Source: CAVXZE01 sp964615365 | GTDB lineage: Bacteria > Myxococcota_A > UBA9160 > UBA6930 | DNA: 64,000 bases | Direction: 5' to 3' | Assembly: GCA_964615365.1 (NCBI GenBank) | Contig: CAZTOU010000019.1 | Span: forward strand, 26,426-90,425 | Shown here: positions 42,301 to 51,220 of the stretch, piece by piece | How the letters are laid out: every line of letters starts with the position of its first letter | Position numbering within the stretch: position 1 is the stretch's first letter | The notes under the pieces: model-generated | Seen by the model: the letters and a program-made list of their open reading frames with translations, nothing else | Databases searched by the model: none | What the model was told of the DNA's origin: nothing | Translations under genes and position numbers: made by a program

Positions 42301-43125
42301 ATGGGACGACTGGAGGGAAAGCTCGCCCTGGTGACGGGGGGCGCGCGCGGCATCGGCGCCGCCATTGCGCGACGGTTCGCGGGGGAGGGCGCCCGGATCG
42401 TCGTGAACGATCTGGACCTGGAGAGCGCGGAGGCGCTGGCGGATGAGCTCGGCGGGGAGGCCATCGCCGCCGACGTCTCGGACCCGGGAGCGGTCGCCGA
42501 GATGTTCCGGCAGGTCGCGGACCGCCACAGGCGGCTCGACGTGCTGGTGAACAACGCCGGGATCAGCGGGATGGAAGGCAACCCCGAGTTGGTCGCGCGC
42601 TTCCGGGAGCGATCCGCCCAACAGCTGGCCGAGCTCCTCGCGGGAGGCGAGGTCACCGCCCACTTGGACGTCACCGTGGAGCTCGACGACGAGGCCTGGC
42701 GCCGCATGATCGCGGTGCACCTGGATGGGACCTTCTACTGCTCCCGCGAGGCGCTCAAGATCATGAGCCCCCAGCTCTCGGGTGTGATCATCAATATGGG
42801 CTCGATCATGGGGACCAGCGGCGGCGCCGGCGTTCCCCACTACTGCGCCGCCAAGGCGGGGATCCTCGGGTTCACCCGCTCCCTGGCGCGGGAGCTGACC
42901 TCCCGCAAGATCCGCGTCAACGCCATCGCGCCTGGCTGGATCGACACCGATTTCATCGCACCGCTCGCCGAGGAGCGGCAGCTGATCGCGATACAGACGC
43001 CGATGAAGCGTCTGGGCGACGCCGACGACATCGCCTGGGCCGCCGTCTACCTGGCCAGCGACGAGTCCAAGTTCGTGACCGGCCAGGTGCTGTCTCCGAA
43101 CGGCGGCTGGACCATGAGCCAGTAG
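42301..43125 (+). CDS. SDR family oxidoreductase
   Basis: A 274-residue classical SDR: LVTGGARGIGAAIARRF at the start, VNDLDLES (acidic residue, NAD preference), VNNAGIS, GSIMGTSG with the catalytic Ser, and YCAAKAGILG with Tyr and Lys. The C-terminus FVTGQVLSPNGGWTM is typical of the FabG-like group. Compared with FabG, residues about 95-130 are an insertion (REQRSAQQLAELLAG-type helix; actual text RSAQQLAELLAGGEV). The gene starts 48 bases after the transglycosylase. It faces a group of acyl-CoA and small-molecule genes to which it may belong functionally. Confidence 0.85.
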   Translation: MGRLEGKLALVTGGARGIGAAIARRFAGEGARIVVNDLDLESAEALADELGGEAIAADVSDPGAVAEMFRQVADRHRRLDVLVNNAGISGMEGNPELVARFRERSAQQLAELLAGGEVTAHLDVTVELDDEAWRRMIAVHLDGTFYCSREALKIMSPQLSGVIINMGSIMGTSGGAGVPHYCAAKAGILGFTRSLARELTSRKIRVNAIAPGWIDTDFIAPLAEERQLIAIQTPMKRLGDADDIAWAAVYLASDESKFVTGQVLSPNGGWTMSQ

Positions 43126-43132
43126 ACGCCGA

Positions 43133-43567
43133 TCAGCACGCGTCCTCTGCGTCCCGCGCGCTCTGCACGGTGAGCGCTACCTCCTGCCCGTAGGAGAGCT
43201 CGAGGGTGTGGTCGTCGGGGTCGGAGATCAGCGCCCAGTAACCGACGGGGTAGGGCGAGTCGGTCGGCCCGAACACGGAGCGCCCCTCTCCCCGAGCCTC
43301 ACTGACGAGGCGATCCACCTCCTCTCGAGAGGCGCAGCCGACTCCCAGATGGGCCGCCGGGCGAAGCGGGTACTCGACCTTCTCCATCTCGATGAGCACG
43401 ATCACGAAGGGCCGGGTCCGGTCGCTGATCCACGCCACCCGGGTTCCGGAGTTCTCGCTCACCCTACTGTGAACAACCTTCATATTCGCATACTTGGAGT
43501 AGAATTCGAGACTCTTCTCGAGGTCGCTGACGGGCAGGGCGATGTGGGTGAGGCCTCGATCCGACAT
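43133..43567 (-). CDS. VOC/glyoxalase family protein
   Basis: ATG at 43567; 144 residues with one VOC module in two beta-alpha-beta-beta-beta halves. THIALPVSDLEKSLEFYSKY is the standard start (metal His), HLGVGCASREEVDRL begins the second half, and ISDPDDHTLELSYG supplies the late Glu ligand. Family roles include dioxygenases, glyoxalase I and resistance proteins; this one is unspecified. It starts 5 bases after the acyl-CoA ligase stop, so it is almost certainly in one operon with that gene and the isomerase upstream. Confidence 0.85.
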   Translation of the reverse strand: MSDRGLTHIALPVSDLEKSLEFYSKYANMKVVHSRVSENSGTRVAWISDRTRPFVIVLIEMEKVEYPLRPAAHLGVGCASREEVDRLVSEARGEGRSVFGPTDSPYPVGYWALISDPDDHTLELSYGQEVALTVQSARDAEDAC

Positions 43568-43572
43568 GGGCT

Positions 43573-45114
43573 CTAGAGGATCCGGCTCTCGTGGCCCTTC
43601 CAGTAGCGGTCTCGCAGCAGGCGCTTGACGAGCTTCCCAGTCGGGGTTCTCGGCAGCTCGTGGTCGAAGTCCACCGAGCGCGGGCACTTCACGTGGGAGA
43701 GATTCGCCCGACAGAACTCGATCAGCTCCTCCGCGAGCGCGGGCCCGGCGTCGGACATCTCGATCAGCTGAACCACCGCCTTCACCTCCTCGCCGAACTC
43801 CTCGTTGGGGACTCCGATCACCGCGACGTCGGCGACCTTGGGGTGGGCGATCAAGAGGTTCTCGGTTTCCTGCGGATAGATGTTCACCCCACCCGAGATG
43901 ATCATGAAGCTCTTTCGGTCGGTGAGGTAGAGAAAGCCCTCCTCGTCCACGTAGCCCACGTCGTGGAGGGTCGTGTGGCCCTCCTTGCTGCGCGCCGCGG
44001 CCGTCTTCTCCGGGTCGTTGTGATACTCGAAATCGGCCCCCCCACCGAAGTAGACGGTGCCGATCTCGCCGGTGGGAAGCTCCTCGCCCTCGTCGTCCAG
44101 GATGTGGACCTTGCCCATCAGTGGCCGTCCGACCGACCCCTTGTGGGCGAGCCACTGCTCGGAGTCGATGGCGCAGAAGCCGTTGGCCTCGGTGCCCGCG
44201 TAGTACTCGTGGAGCACCGGGCCCCACCACTCGATCATCTGCTCCTTCACGGCAATCGGGCAGGGAGCCGCGGCGTGGATCGCGACCTTCAGGCTCGAGA
44301 CGTCGTGGCGGGCCCGCTCTTCCTCGGGGAGCTTCAGCATGCGCACGAACATGGTCGGCACCCACTGGCTGTGGGTGGCACGGTACTTCTCGATCAGCCG
44401 CAGCGCCCCGACGGCGTCGAACTTGTCCATGACGATGCAGGTTCCGCCCAGCCGCTGGATGGCCAGGTTGAACCGAAGCGGCGCCGCGTGATAGAGGGGC
44501 GCCGGCGAGAGGTAGACCGCGTTTTCGTCGGCCTTGTAGAGGCCCTGGACCACCAGCTGGAGGGACGGCGGGGTCCCGGCCGGCTTTCCGGGGAGCGCGA
44601 CGCGCACACCCTTGGGCCGCCCCGTGGTGCCCGAGGAGTAGAGCATGTCGTTCCCCTCGAGCTCCTCCGGAATCGGCTCGGCGGGCTGGGCGGCGACCGC
44701 CTCCTCGTAGGATTGGTAGCCCGGTGCGACGGCGTCCAGCATGAAGCGGCTGCCGACGCCCGGGTTTCGCCCGACCAGCTCGGCGGCCACCTCGCCCATC
44801 GCCTTCGAGGTCAGGTAGACCTTCGCACCGCAGTCGTTGATGATGTACTCGGTCTCGGAGACGGTGAGCCGCGAGCTGATCGCCGAGTAGTAGAGACCCG
44901 AGCGTTGGGCTGCCCAGCAGATCTCCAGGAATCTGGGGTGGTTCTCCATCTGGAAGGCGATGCAGTCGCCCGGCACCAGCCCCAGCGAGCGGAATAGCTG
45001 GGCACAGCGGTTGGAGCGCTCGTCGAGCTCCTTGAAGGTCACGACCTCGCCGGTCCGCGCCATGATGTAGGCGGGCTTGTCGGGTCTCTCTTTCGCGTGA
45101 ACTCCCGGATACAT
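43573..45114 (-). CDS. acyl-CoA synthetase (AMP-binding family)
   Basis: A 513-residue adenylate-forming ligase. DMLYSSGTTGRPKGVRVAL is the P-loop signature, EYYAGTEANGFCAI the adenine-binding motif, HDVGYVDEEGFLYLTDR the hinge/acyl-binding motif and PRTPTGKLVKRLLRDRY the C-terminal catalytic Lys motif. It activates a carboxylic acid as the AMP-ester and then the CoA thioester. The family cannot fix the chain or ring; the neighbours (a 2-hydroxychromene-2-carboxylate isomerase-like protein and a VOC protein) hint at an aromatic or related acid. It is the second gene of a three-gene minus-strand operon. Confidence 0.9.
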   Translation of the reverse strand: MYPGVHAKERPDKPAYIMARTGEVVTFKELDERSNRCAQLFRSLGLVPGDCIAFQMENHPRFLEICWAAQRSGLYYSAISSRLTVSETEYIINDCGAKVYLTSKAMGEVAAELVGRNPGVGSRFMLDAVAPGYQSYEEAVAAQPAEPIPEELEGNDMLYSSGTTGRPKGVRVALPGKPAGTPPSLQLVVQGLYKADENAVYLSPAPLYHAAPLRFNLAIQRLGGTCIVMDKFDAVGALRLIEKYRATHSQWVPTMFVRMLKLPEEERARHDVSSLKVAIHAAAPCPIAVKEQMIEWWGPVLHEYYAGTEANGFCAIDSEQWLAHKGSVGRPLMGKVHILDDEGEELPTGEIGTVYFGGGADFEYHNDPEKTAAARSKEGHTTLHDVGYVDEEGFLYLTDRKSFMIISGGVNIYPQETENLLIAHPKVADVAVIGVPNEEFGEEVKAVVQLIEMSDAGPALAEELIEFCRANLSHVKCPRSVDFDHELPRTPTGKLVKRLLRDRYWKGHESRIL

Positions 45115-45133
45115 GACGTGCTCTACTCCTGTC

Positions 45134-45790
45134 TCAGCGGCTGCGGAGCCCCTTCTCCTTCATGCGCCAGGTCAGAAGCTCGATCCGGTCCTGGCCGAAG
45201 AAGGGCTCACCCTCGAAGACCATGGTCGGCACTCCCCAGTGCCCCGCGGCCTCCAGATCCTTCTGGTTCTGCTCGATCGCGGCGTCGAGCCGCTCCGCCT
45301 CTCCCTCGACGGTCGCGTCCATCGCGGCCAGATCCAGCCCGGCGCGGCCGGTCGCGTCCGCGAGGTGGGTGCCCTCGTGCCATTCGTCCACCTCGCCGTT
45401 CCAGATCAGGCGCGAGACCTCGTCGATGAATGGCAGGCCGCGGTCCTTCTCCGCCGCCAGCACCCCGAGGCGGGTCAGCCGGTAGATATGAGGCTGCTCG
45501 GGGGAGGTCACCAGTCGCCCGTCCTGGGGCGACTGCACCACCGGGTCGGGCCGGGGCCAGCGGTATTCGATGCCGTGGTACTGGGCTACGCGCAAGGTGT
45601 CGCGCATCAGATACGGCGGCCACAGGGGGTTCACCTTCCGGAAGAACTCCGGATCGCGCACCGCGAGCGGGAGAACGGGTCGCACCCGGATCTCCAGGTC
45701 GTAGGTCTTCTCGAGTTCCACCAGGCGGCCGGTGGCCAGATAGGAGTAGGGGCTTCGAAACGACCAGAAAACGTCCAGCGCGAGGCTCAC
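45134..45790 (-). CDS. DsbA-family protein, 2-hydroxychromene-2-carboxylate isomerase-like
   Basis: A 218-residue protein of the thioredoxin-fold DsbA/kappa-GST branch. FWSFRSPYSYLATGRLVELE contains the SPYSYL element of HCCA isomerases with Ser in place of a redox cysteine, WGVPTMVFEGEPFFGQDRIELL carries the cis-Pro and closing motif. HCCA isomerase uses glutathione in naphthalene catabolism; many relatives have other roles. It lies 19 bases before the acyl-CoA ligase gene. No CxxC is present, so oxidoreductase activity is unlikely. Confidence 0.8.
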   Translation of the reverse strand: MSLALDVFWSFRSPYSYLATGRLVELEKTYDLEIRVRPVLPLAVRDPEFFRKVNPLWPPYLMRDTLRVAQYHGIEYRWPRPDPVVQSPQDGRLVTSPEQPHIYRLTRLGVLAAEKDRGLPFIDEVSRLIWNGEVDEWHEGTHLADATGRAGLDLAAMDATVEGEAERLDAAIEQNQKDLEAAGHWGVPTMVFEGEPFFGQDRIELLTWRMKEKGLRSR

Positions 45791-45881
45791 GTTCGGCTTT
45801 CCCCCGTCGGCACCGGGGCGGGAGACTAGCGAACCGATCCCGGCGCTGGAGGCCAGCTCGCGACCCGGTGGGGGACCCGCC

Positions 45882-46934
45882 TCAGAGGAAGATCGGGTAG
45901 ATCGCGTTGGCCGCGAGTCCGCCGACGAAGAGCAGCCCCGCCAACCGCGTGAGGATGAAGGCCCACGCCACGTACCAGAGCGGCCAGATCGGCACCTCCA
46001 CCGGCGGGGTTTCCGGCTTCGGCTCCCCGAACACGCGGATCACCTTCACCGCCCGCGGCAGGGCGATGAAGACCGCCAGCGTCCAGACGCCGAGGGATCC
46101 GGTGAGCACCAGAATGGCGACCAGCGCGAAGAAGAAGCCGATCAGCGACTGGGTCATGAAGCGGGCGCCGGCGTCGCCGAGCATCACCGGAAGCGTTCGG
46201 ATCCCCTTCTCCTCGTCGGCTGCGAGCTTGTCGAGGTGCTTGCCGAACAGCACGGCGGTGACGAGGACCGCGTAGGGGAGGCTCGCTGCGAACACCCAGG
46301 CCGGGACCTCGCCTGCGGTCACGAAGTAGGTTCCGCCGATCATGAGCGGGCCCCAGACCAGGGCGACCCCCGGCTCTCCCAGCCCGCGCTGCTTCAGCCG
46401 CAGGGGCGGCGCAACGTAGAAGACGCTCACGAAGAGCCCCGCCAGAGCGAAGACCACCACCGGCCAGCCCCGCGCCGCCGTCAGGTGGACGAGGATCGCC
46501 AGGTCGAGCAGGTTGGCCCCGGCGATCGCCGCCAAGAGGCCCCCCTTCGAGATCAGCCCGGAGAGGATCGGGTGGGGCGCGTACTGGCCGCGCACGTAGT
46601 CCTCGGAGTCCACGCCGCTCGCCAGGTCGAAGTAGTCGTTGATCATGTTGTTGGCGGCGTGGGCGATCAGCAGGCCCACCACCGCCTCGAAGAAGAAGAG
46701 CCAGTTGGGCGTGACCGGCGTGGGTCCGGCGACCACCAGCATGCCCCCGATCACCCCCGAGGTGAGGGTCATCGGGAAGACGCTGGCGCGGATGATGAGG
46801 AGCCAGCGCGAGACCGGGTCTACCGTTCGGCCCTCGGGGAGATTCTGGGCGCGGACGATCTCCTTCCAGTTCTCGAGCAGGATGGAAAATCGCGACTGCC
46901 CGCTCTGCTCTTCACCCGCCCCGGCTTCGGCCAT
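45882..46934 (-). CDS. UbiA-family prenyltransferase
   Basis: A 350-residue membrane protein with eight or nine hydrophobic segments. The first Asp-rich motif is AHAANNMINDYFDLASGVD, the second is LFGKHLDKLAADEEKGIRTL, both needed for Mg and prenyl diphosphate. NDYFD-x-SGVD is closest to MenA-type enzymes, which prenylate dihydroxynaphthoate, but UbiA relatives make other quinones, haems and lipids. The N-terminal 35 residues are polar and extra relative to most members. No quinone genes are adjacent. 91 bases separate it from the isomerase gene. Confidence 0.85.
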   Translation of the reverse strand: MAEAGAGEEQSGQSRFSILLENWKEIVRAQNLPEGRTVDPVSRWLLIIRASVFPMTLTSGVIGGMLVVAGPTPVTPNWLFFFEAVVGLLIAHAANNMINDYFDLASGVDSEDYVRGQYAPHPILSGLISKGGLLAAIAGANLLDLAILVHLTAARGWPVVVFALAGLFVSVFYVAPPLRLKQRGLGEPGVALVWGPLMIGGTYFVTAGEVPAWVFAASLPYAVLVTAVLFGKHLDKLAADEEKGIRTLPVMLGDAGARFMTQSLIGFFFALVAILVLTGSLGVWTLAVFIALPRAVKVIRVFGEPKPETPPVEVPIWPLWYVAWAFILTRLAGLLFVGGLAANAIYPIFL

Positions 46935-46987
46935 CGCTCCAGATTGAGGGGTGGGGCGAAAATGTCAAGCGCCGAGCCGGGCGCCGC

Positions 46988-47398
46988 CTACTTTCGCCCT
47001 CGCAGAAGCTCGAAGCGGATCGGTACCTCCACGCGACCGTACACGCGCGGGAGCTGGCCCGCATCGGTGGCACCCCGCTCGGCAGCGGCGTCAAGGAGGA
47101 GGCTTCCCGATGTCTCGACGGTCTCGATCTTCGCCGCATGTCCACTGGCGGCGATCTCGAAGCGAATCCGCGTGACGCCGGTGATCCCGCGGCTCCGCGC
47201 CCGCGGCGGGTACACCACCGCCTCCCGGACGCGGCGGCGGATCTCCTCCAGCCGCTCGGCGAGGGTCGGGCCGGGGGGAAGCGCGTCCTCGAATAGCGGA
47301 GGCGGCGCGTCGACGGACCGAGGGGGCCCGGCGCCGGCTGGCGCCGACGCCCACACCAGCGTCGCCGCCAGCGCCAGCATGCCGAGCCGCACCCTCAC
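46988..47398 (-). CDS. TonB C-terminal domain protein
   Basis: GTG start at 47398 overlaps the stop of the TonB-dependent receptor by 4 bases (GTGA). The 136 residues have a signal peptide (LGMLALAATLVWASAPAGAGP), a short Pro-rich stretch and a TonB_C domain (YPPRARSRGITGVTRIRFEIAASG... quoted start only, then VYGRVEVPIRFEL). Unlike standard TonB it lacks a long spacer and its N-terminus looks cleavable, so it may be periplasmic. It could contact the TonB box of the adjacent cobalamin receptor or act as a decoy or assembly aid. Confidence 0.7.
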   Translation of the reverse strand: MRVRLGMLALAATLVWASAPAGAGPPRSVDAPPPLFEDALPPGPTLAERLEEIRRRVREAVVYPPRARSRGITGVTRIRFEIAASGHAAKIETVETSGSLLLDAAAERGATDAGQLPRVYGRVEVPIRFELLRGRK

Positions 47399-49629
47399 CG
47401 CTTCACCACCAGCTGGATCCCCGCGATGTAGTGGCGATCGGGGGAGGGGAAGTAGCCCAGCCTCGGCACGAAGTTGGGGTCGTTGGGAGTGGTGAAGGTC
47501 GCGCGACCCCCGAACTCCGTGTACCGGCGGTTGGTCATGTTGAGCACGCTCCCCTCGATCAGAATCTCCACATGCTCTCCGATCGGGTAGCGCCAGCCGA
47601 GACGGGCGTCGTAGGAGGCGTACTTGGGGAGCTTCTCCCACTCGTTCTGGAGGTCGTTGGCAAGGTAGCGGGCGCCCACGTAGTTGGCGTTCACCCCCGC
47701 CTCGAAGCCGAAGCCGAGCTGCGCCCGGACACCGGCGGTCCCCCGGTAGCGCGGCGTGATCGGCATCCGGTTGCCCTCGAGAAGGGTGGCGGTGTCCCGG
47801 GTGATCTTGGTGTTGTCGTAGGTGAAGCTCCCGTAGACCTCGAGCCAGTCGGTGACCTGGACGGTGCTCGAGAGCTCGATCCCCCGGTGCCGAACCCGGT
47901 CGAGATTCACGTTCTGCCCGAGCAACTGCGTGGGCAGGGCAAAGGGATTGCGGGAAGTCGGGTTCCAGATGATCTCGTCGTGGACGTTCATGTAGTAGGC
48001 GGCCGCGTTCAGGCTGAGGCACCGGGTCCGCACCTTGAAGCCGACCTCGTAGGAGTCCGACTTCTGGGTGTCGAGACCGGGCGAGATCCCGAAAGAGCCG
48101 AAGGCCTCATCCAGGTTGGGGAAGCGGAAGCCCCGCGCGTAGGAGACGTACACGGAGAGCGGCTCGACGACGCGGTAGGTGAGTGCGGCGCGGGGCGCCC
48201 AGGCGGTGTGCCGGGGCTCGAACTTCCGTTCGACGATCTCCCTCGTGGTCGTGCTCAACGCAAAGAGAGGGATCTCGTCCACGGTCGTGCTGTCGCTCCA
48301 GTATCTCCCTCGATACTTGGCCCGGTCCCGGCGCACGCCCAGTGAGAGCAGCAGGTCGTCGGTCAGGTTGAGCTCGTTCTGGAGGAAGAACCCGTAGCTC
48401 TTGCGGCGACTCCGCGTACGTGTCGTTTCGGATCCCCATCCCTCGGCGATCAGTCCGAAGCCGAAATCAATCGAATACTCGTACCCGAAACCGCCGTCGG
48501 AGTCCGAGTCCTCCTGCATCAGGTCGGCGCCGACGATGAGGCGGTTGGCGTGGCCGAGGAGGGTGGTGTCGAGCTGGATCTGCGAGGTCAGCCCCAGCAC
48601 GTCCGTCTCGGTATCCGTAGCGAACCAGTAGTCGGGGTTGCTCACCGCGCCGCGATCCTTGCGGTGGCGGTAGTAGGGGACCAGCTTGGCCGAGACGCCC
48701 TCCGCGATGGAGACCTCCACCAGGCCCTGGAGGAAGCGCTCGCGGGCGTTGTCGAAGTTCTTCCCGGTCCCACTCGTCTCCTCCTGGCGCCGGTCCTCGT
48801 GCATCTCCTCTTTGGTCAGGGTTCCCGGCCGCTGGCGCACCTGGCTGGTATAGCCACCCGTGAGGCCCAGCGTGGCCCGATCGCCGACTCGGAACTGGAA
48901 GTCGGCTTCCGCCCGGTGGCTGCGGTAGTCGCTTCGCTCCCGGTATCCGTGGGTCTTGTCGCCGTCCAGGAAGAGGCTGGCGGAGACGGGCCCCTCGCTA
49001 CCGCCCACGAAGAGGCTTCCGGCGTCGGTGTCGTAGGTGCCGGTCTCTCCGCGGGCGATGGCGCGGAGACCATCCTCACCCTTGCGGGTGATGATGTGGA
49101 TCACGCCCGCCATGGCGTGGTCACCGTAGGCGGCGCTCGCCGGCCCCCGCACCACCTCGATTCTCTCGACCCGATCGAGGGGGATCAGCGCCCAGTCGGC
49201 GACACCGGTGGTCGGCTCGTTCACGCGACGGCCGTCGATCATCACCAGCATCCCCGAGCCGTTGCCGCCGCCGTTGTTGAAGCCGCGGGCCTCGACCGTG
49301 TAGGTCTCGGGATTGGTGGTGAGGTTGGTGACGGAGATGCCCGCCTCGCGGCGGAGCAGCTCCGGGACGTGCCGGACGCCGCTCTGATCGATGGTCTCGC
49401 GATCGATCACCGTCACGTTGCCCGGAACGTCGAGCACGCTCCGCTCCGCCCGGGTGGCGGTAATGGTGACCTCGTCCACGACGATCACCGGGGGCGGCGG
49501 TGCGTCGCCCTGGGGATCGTCGGCCTCACTCTGGGCGGAGGCAGTCAGCAGGAGAGAGGCGAAGAGGGAGAGGAGAAGTGTTGCGCAGCTCCGGCGTCGC
49601 TCGCGCCGGGTTGCGGGTGCCGGGATCAT
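47395..49629 (-). CDS. btuB: TonB-dependent receptor, predicted cobalamin importer
   Basis: ATG at 49629 follows a perfect AAGGAGGT; 744 residues. Signal peptide (LLLSLFASLLLTASAQSEA), TonB box region (VDEVTITATR), plug domain (LDVPGNVTVIDRETIDQSGV, RVERIEVVRGPASAAYGDHA, GVIHIITRKG) and a C-terminal 22-strand barrel ending in ...YIAGIQLVVKR. Sequence alone makes it a TonB receptor; the cobalamin riboswitch directly upstream indicates B12 as the ligand, as in BtuB. The gene symbol rests on that context. The downstream TonB-like gene is translationally coupled. No btuCDF transporter is in the window. Confidence 0.85.
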   Translation of the reverse strand: MIPAPATRRERRRSCATLLLSLFASLLLTASAQSEADDPQGDAPPPPVIVVDEVTITATRAERSVLDVPGNVTVIDRETIDQSGVRHVPELLRREAGISVTNLTTNPETYTVEARGFNNGGGNGSGMLVMIDGRRVNEPTTGVADWALIPLDRVERIEVVRGPASAAYGDHAMAGVIHIITRKGEDGLRAIARGETGTYDTDAGSLFVGGSEGPVSASLFLDGDKTHGYRERSDYRSHRAEADFQFRVGDRATLGLTGGYTSQVRQRPGTLTKEEMHEDRRQEETSGTGKNFDNARERFLQGLVEVSIAEGVSAKLVPYYRHRKDRGAVSNPDYWFATDTETDVLGLTSQIQLDTTLLGHANRLIVGADLMQEDSDSDGGFGYEYSIDFGFGLIAEGWGSETTRTRSRRKSYGFFLQNELNLTDDLLLSLGVRRDRAKYRGRYWSDSTTVDEIPLFALSTTTREIVERKFEPRHTAWAPRAALTYRVVEPLSVYVSYARGFRFPNLDEAFGSFGISPGLDTQKSDSYEVGFKVRTRCLSLNAAAYYMNVHDEIIWNPTSRNPFALPTQLLGQNVNLDRVRHRGIELSSTVQVTDWLEVYGSFTYDNTKITRDTATLLEGNRMPITPRYRGTAGVRAQLGFGFEAGVNANYVGARYLANDLQNEWEKLPKYASYDARLGWRYPIGEHVEILIEGSVLNMTNRRYTEFGGRATFTTPNDPNFVPRLGYFPSPDRHYIAGIQLVVKR

Positions 49630-49634
49630 GGGAC

Positions 49635-49669
49635 CTCCTTGCACCCTCCGCGGTGGTCGGGTGAAGGAG
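49635..49669 (-). promoter_or_regulatory. Shine-Dalgarno-sequestering hairpin of the btuB leader
   Basis: In the transcript, CTCCTT-CACCC (49669-49659) pairs with GGGTG-C-AAGGAG (49646-49635) around a 12-base loop, 11 pairs with one bulged C. AAGGAG is the Shine-Dalgarno of the receptor gene. This is a plausible expression platform for the riboswitch, acting on translation. Confidence 0.6.
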
Positions 49670-49740
49670 TGTCCGGGCCGCCATGCGGCGCGTGGGAGCA
49701 CTTCCGCACCACTCTTTCCACGAAGAGCAGTTGCAGTGGC

Positions 49741-49922
49741 TCGCCCAGGCAGGTCTCCTGGCTCATGGGTGTCCGAGAATCCCTTTCTCGGTTGCCCCCG
49801 TGGCGCCTTCCCGAGCTGCGTCGCTCAGTGGCCTGCTGCCTTGGGGGCTCCCCAATCACAGTGGCGGGACCGCGGCCGAATCTCACGGCCTTCCCTATTC
49901 ACCCGTGATGGGCACCTGGGCT
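49741..49922 (-). promoter_or_regulatory. cobalamin riboswitch
   Basis: On the minus strand the B12 box AGCCAGGAGACCTGCC occurs exactly (complement at 49748-49763). About 100 bases upstream are GGGAAGGCCGTGAGATTCGGCC and, further on, CGCCACTGTGATTGGGG, the conserved P3-P5 core of cobalamin riboswitches. CCCAGGT at the 5' end and CCTGGG at the 3' end can form P1. It lies 112 bases before the TonB receptor and should shut that gene off when cobalamin is plentiful. Class (I or II) cannot be set by eye. Confidence 0.92.
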
Positions 49923-49960
49923 CTGTCTGACGGATTGATAGCAGCCGGAGGCGGCGCAGG

Positions 49961-51061
49961 TCAACGCAGGGCGGCGACCAGGCGCTCGACGTTCTCTTCC
50001 AGCGCGTTTTCTCCCATCAGCCCGATCCGCCAGATGCTTCCGGCGAGTTTCCCGAGCCCTCCGCCGACCTCGATGCCGTGCTCGTCCAGCAGGCGGCGGC
50101 GCACCCCCGCCTCGCCCTCCCGCAGGATCGCCTCGGGCAGGCGCACCGTCGTGAGCGAGGGCAGACGATGCTCCTCGGCGACCAGGGGCTCGAATCCCAA
50201 CGGAGCGAGGGAATCGATCAGCGTCGCCGCGGCCCGCCGGTGCCGCGCGGCGCGCGCCTCCATGCCCTCCTCCTCGATGATGTCGAGCCCCTCGGAGAGG
50301 GCGTAGATCGCCGAGATCGGCGCCGTGTGATGGTAGACCCGCTCGCTGCCGTAGTAGCCGGCCAGCAGTGAGACGTCGAGATACCAGCTCTGCACGGGCG
50401 TCTCTCGGTCGGCCACCCGCGTAACGGCGCGCTTGCTGAAGCTCACCGGCGAGAGGCCGGGCGGGCAGGAGAGACACTTCTGCGTGCCGCTGTAGGCCGC
50501 GTCGATTCCCCACTCGTCGAGGCTCACGGGAACGCCGCCGAGCGAGGTGACGCAGTCCAGCACCAGCATGGCTCCGTTCTCTCGCGCCGCGGCGGCGATC
50601 TCCTCCACGGGCTGAAGCACGCCGGTGGAGGTCTCGGCGTGGACGAAGGCCACCACGGCGGGCTTTGCCCGCTGGATCGCATCGGCCATCTCGCCGGCGT
50701 CGAGAGCGGTTCCCGGCTCCGCGTCCACGCGAATCACCCGCGCTCCGATGCGCCTCGCCACCTCGGACATGCGCTCGCCGAAGACGCCGGCGACGCCGAT
50801 CACGATCTCGTCGCCGCGCTCCAGCAGGTTGGCGAGGCAGGCCTCCATTCCCGCGCTGCCGGTCGCCGAGAGCGGGAGCGTCATCGCGTTGTCGGTGCGG
50901 AAGAGGCGTCGCAGCCGCTCTTGCACCCGATCCATGAGTTCCAGGAAGGCGGGATCGAGGTGTCCGAGGAGCGGCCGCCGCATCGCCTCCAGAACCCGCG
51001 GATTGACGTTGGAGGGGCCCGGTCCGAGCAGGAGCCGAGGCGTCGAAGGGGGCTGATTCAT
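49961..51061 (-). CDS. class V aminotransferase (alanine-glyoxylate/serine-pyruvate type)
   Basis: A 366-residue PLP enzyme. LLLGPGPSNVNPRVLEAM is the typical start, SATGSAGMEACLANLL the phosphate-cup region, FVHAETSTGVLQPVEEIA and LVLDCVTSLGGVPVSLDEW (Asp to the pyridine N) precede SGTQKCLSCPPGLSP, whose Lys forms the Schiff base. The family covers alanine-glyoxylate, serine-glyoxylate and related transamination. No strong ribosome site precedes the ATG. It stands apart from its neighbours, between the cobalamin leader and divergent small genes. Confidence 0.9.
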   Translation of the reverse strand: MNQPPSTPRLLLGPGPSNVNPRVLEAMRRPLLGHLDPAFLELMDRVQERLRRLFRTDNAMTLPLSATGSAGMEACLANLLERGDEIVIGVAGVFGERMSEVARRIGARVIRVDAEPGTALDAGEMADAIQRAKPAVVAFVHAETSTGVLQPVEEIAAAARENGAMLVLDCVTSLGGVPVSLDEWGIDAAYSGTQKCLSCPPGLSPVSFSKRAVTRVADRETPVQSWYLDVSLLAGYYGSERVYHHTAPISAIYALSEGLDIIEEEGMEARAARHRRAAATLIDSLAPLGFEPLVAEEHRLPSLTTVRLPEAILREGEAGVRRRLLDEHGIEVGGGLGKLAGSIWRIGLMGENALEENVERLVAALR

Positions 51062-51220
51062 GGCCGGTATCTTAGCGACATCTCTGCGAAAACCTCCCCG
51101 GAATCAACGCCCTACGCGATCTTACCTCGATTGACACATTCGGGACCGAAACCTACTCTCGACACCACTTCTTCCGGGCGACCCCGCCCCCATCCCGCTT
51201 CGCCCCTTCGGACCGCATCG

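Noticed and set aside
43573..44365. 410-residue frame joining VOC with out-of-frame acyl-CoA ligase sequence
   Set aside because: Only the last 144 residues, from ATG 43567, are a real VOC protein; the rest is a shadow.
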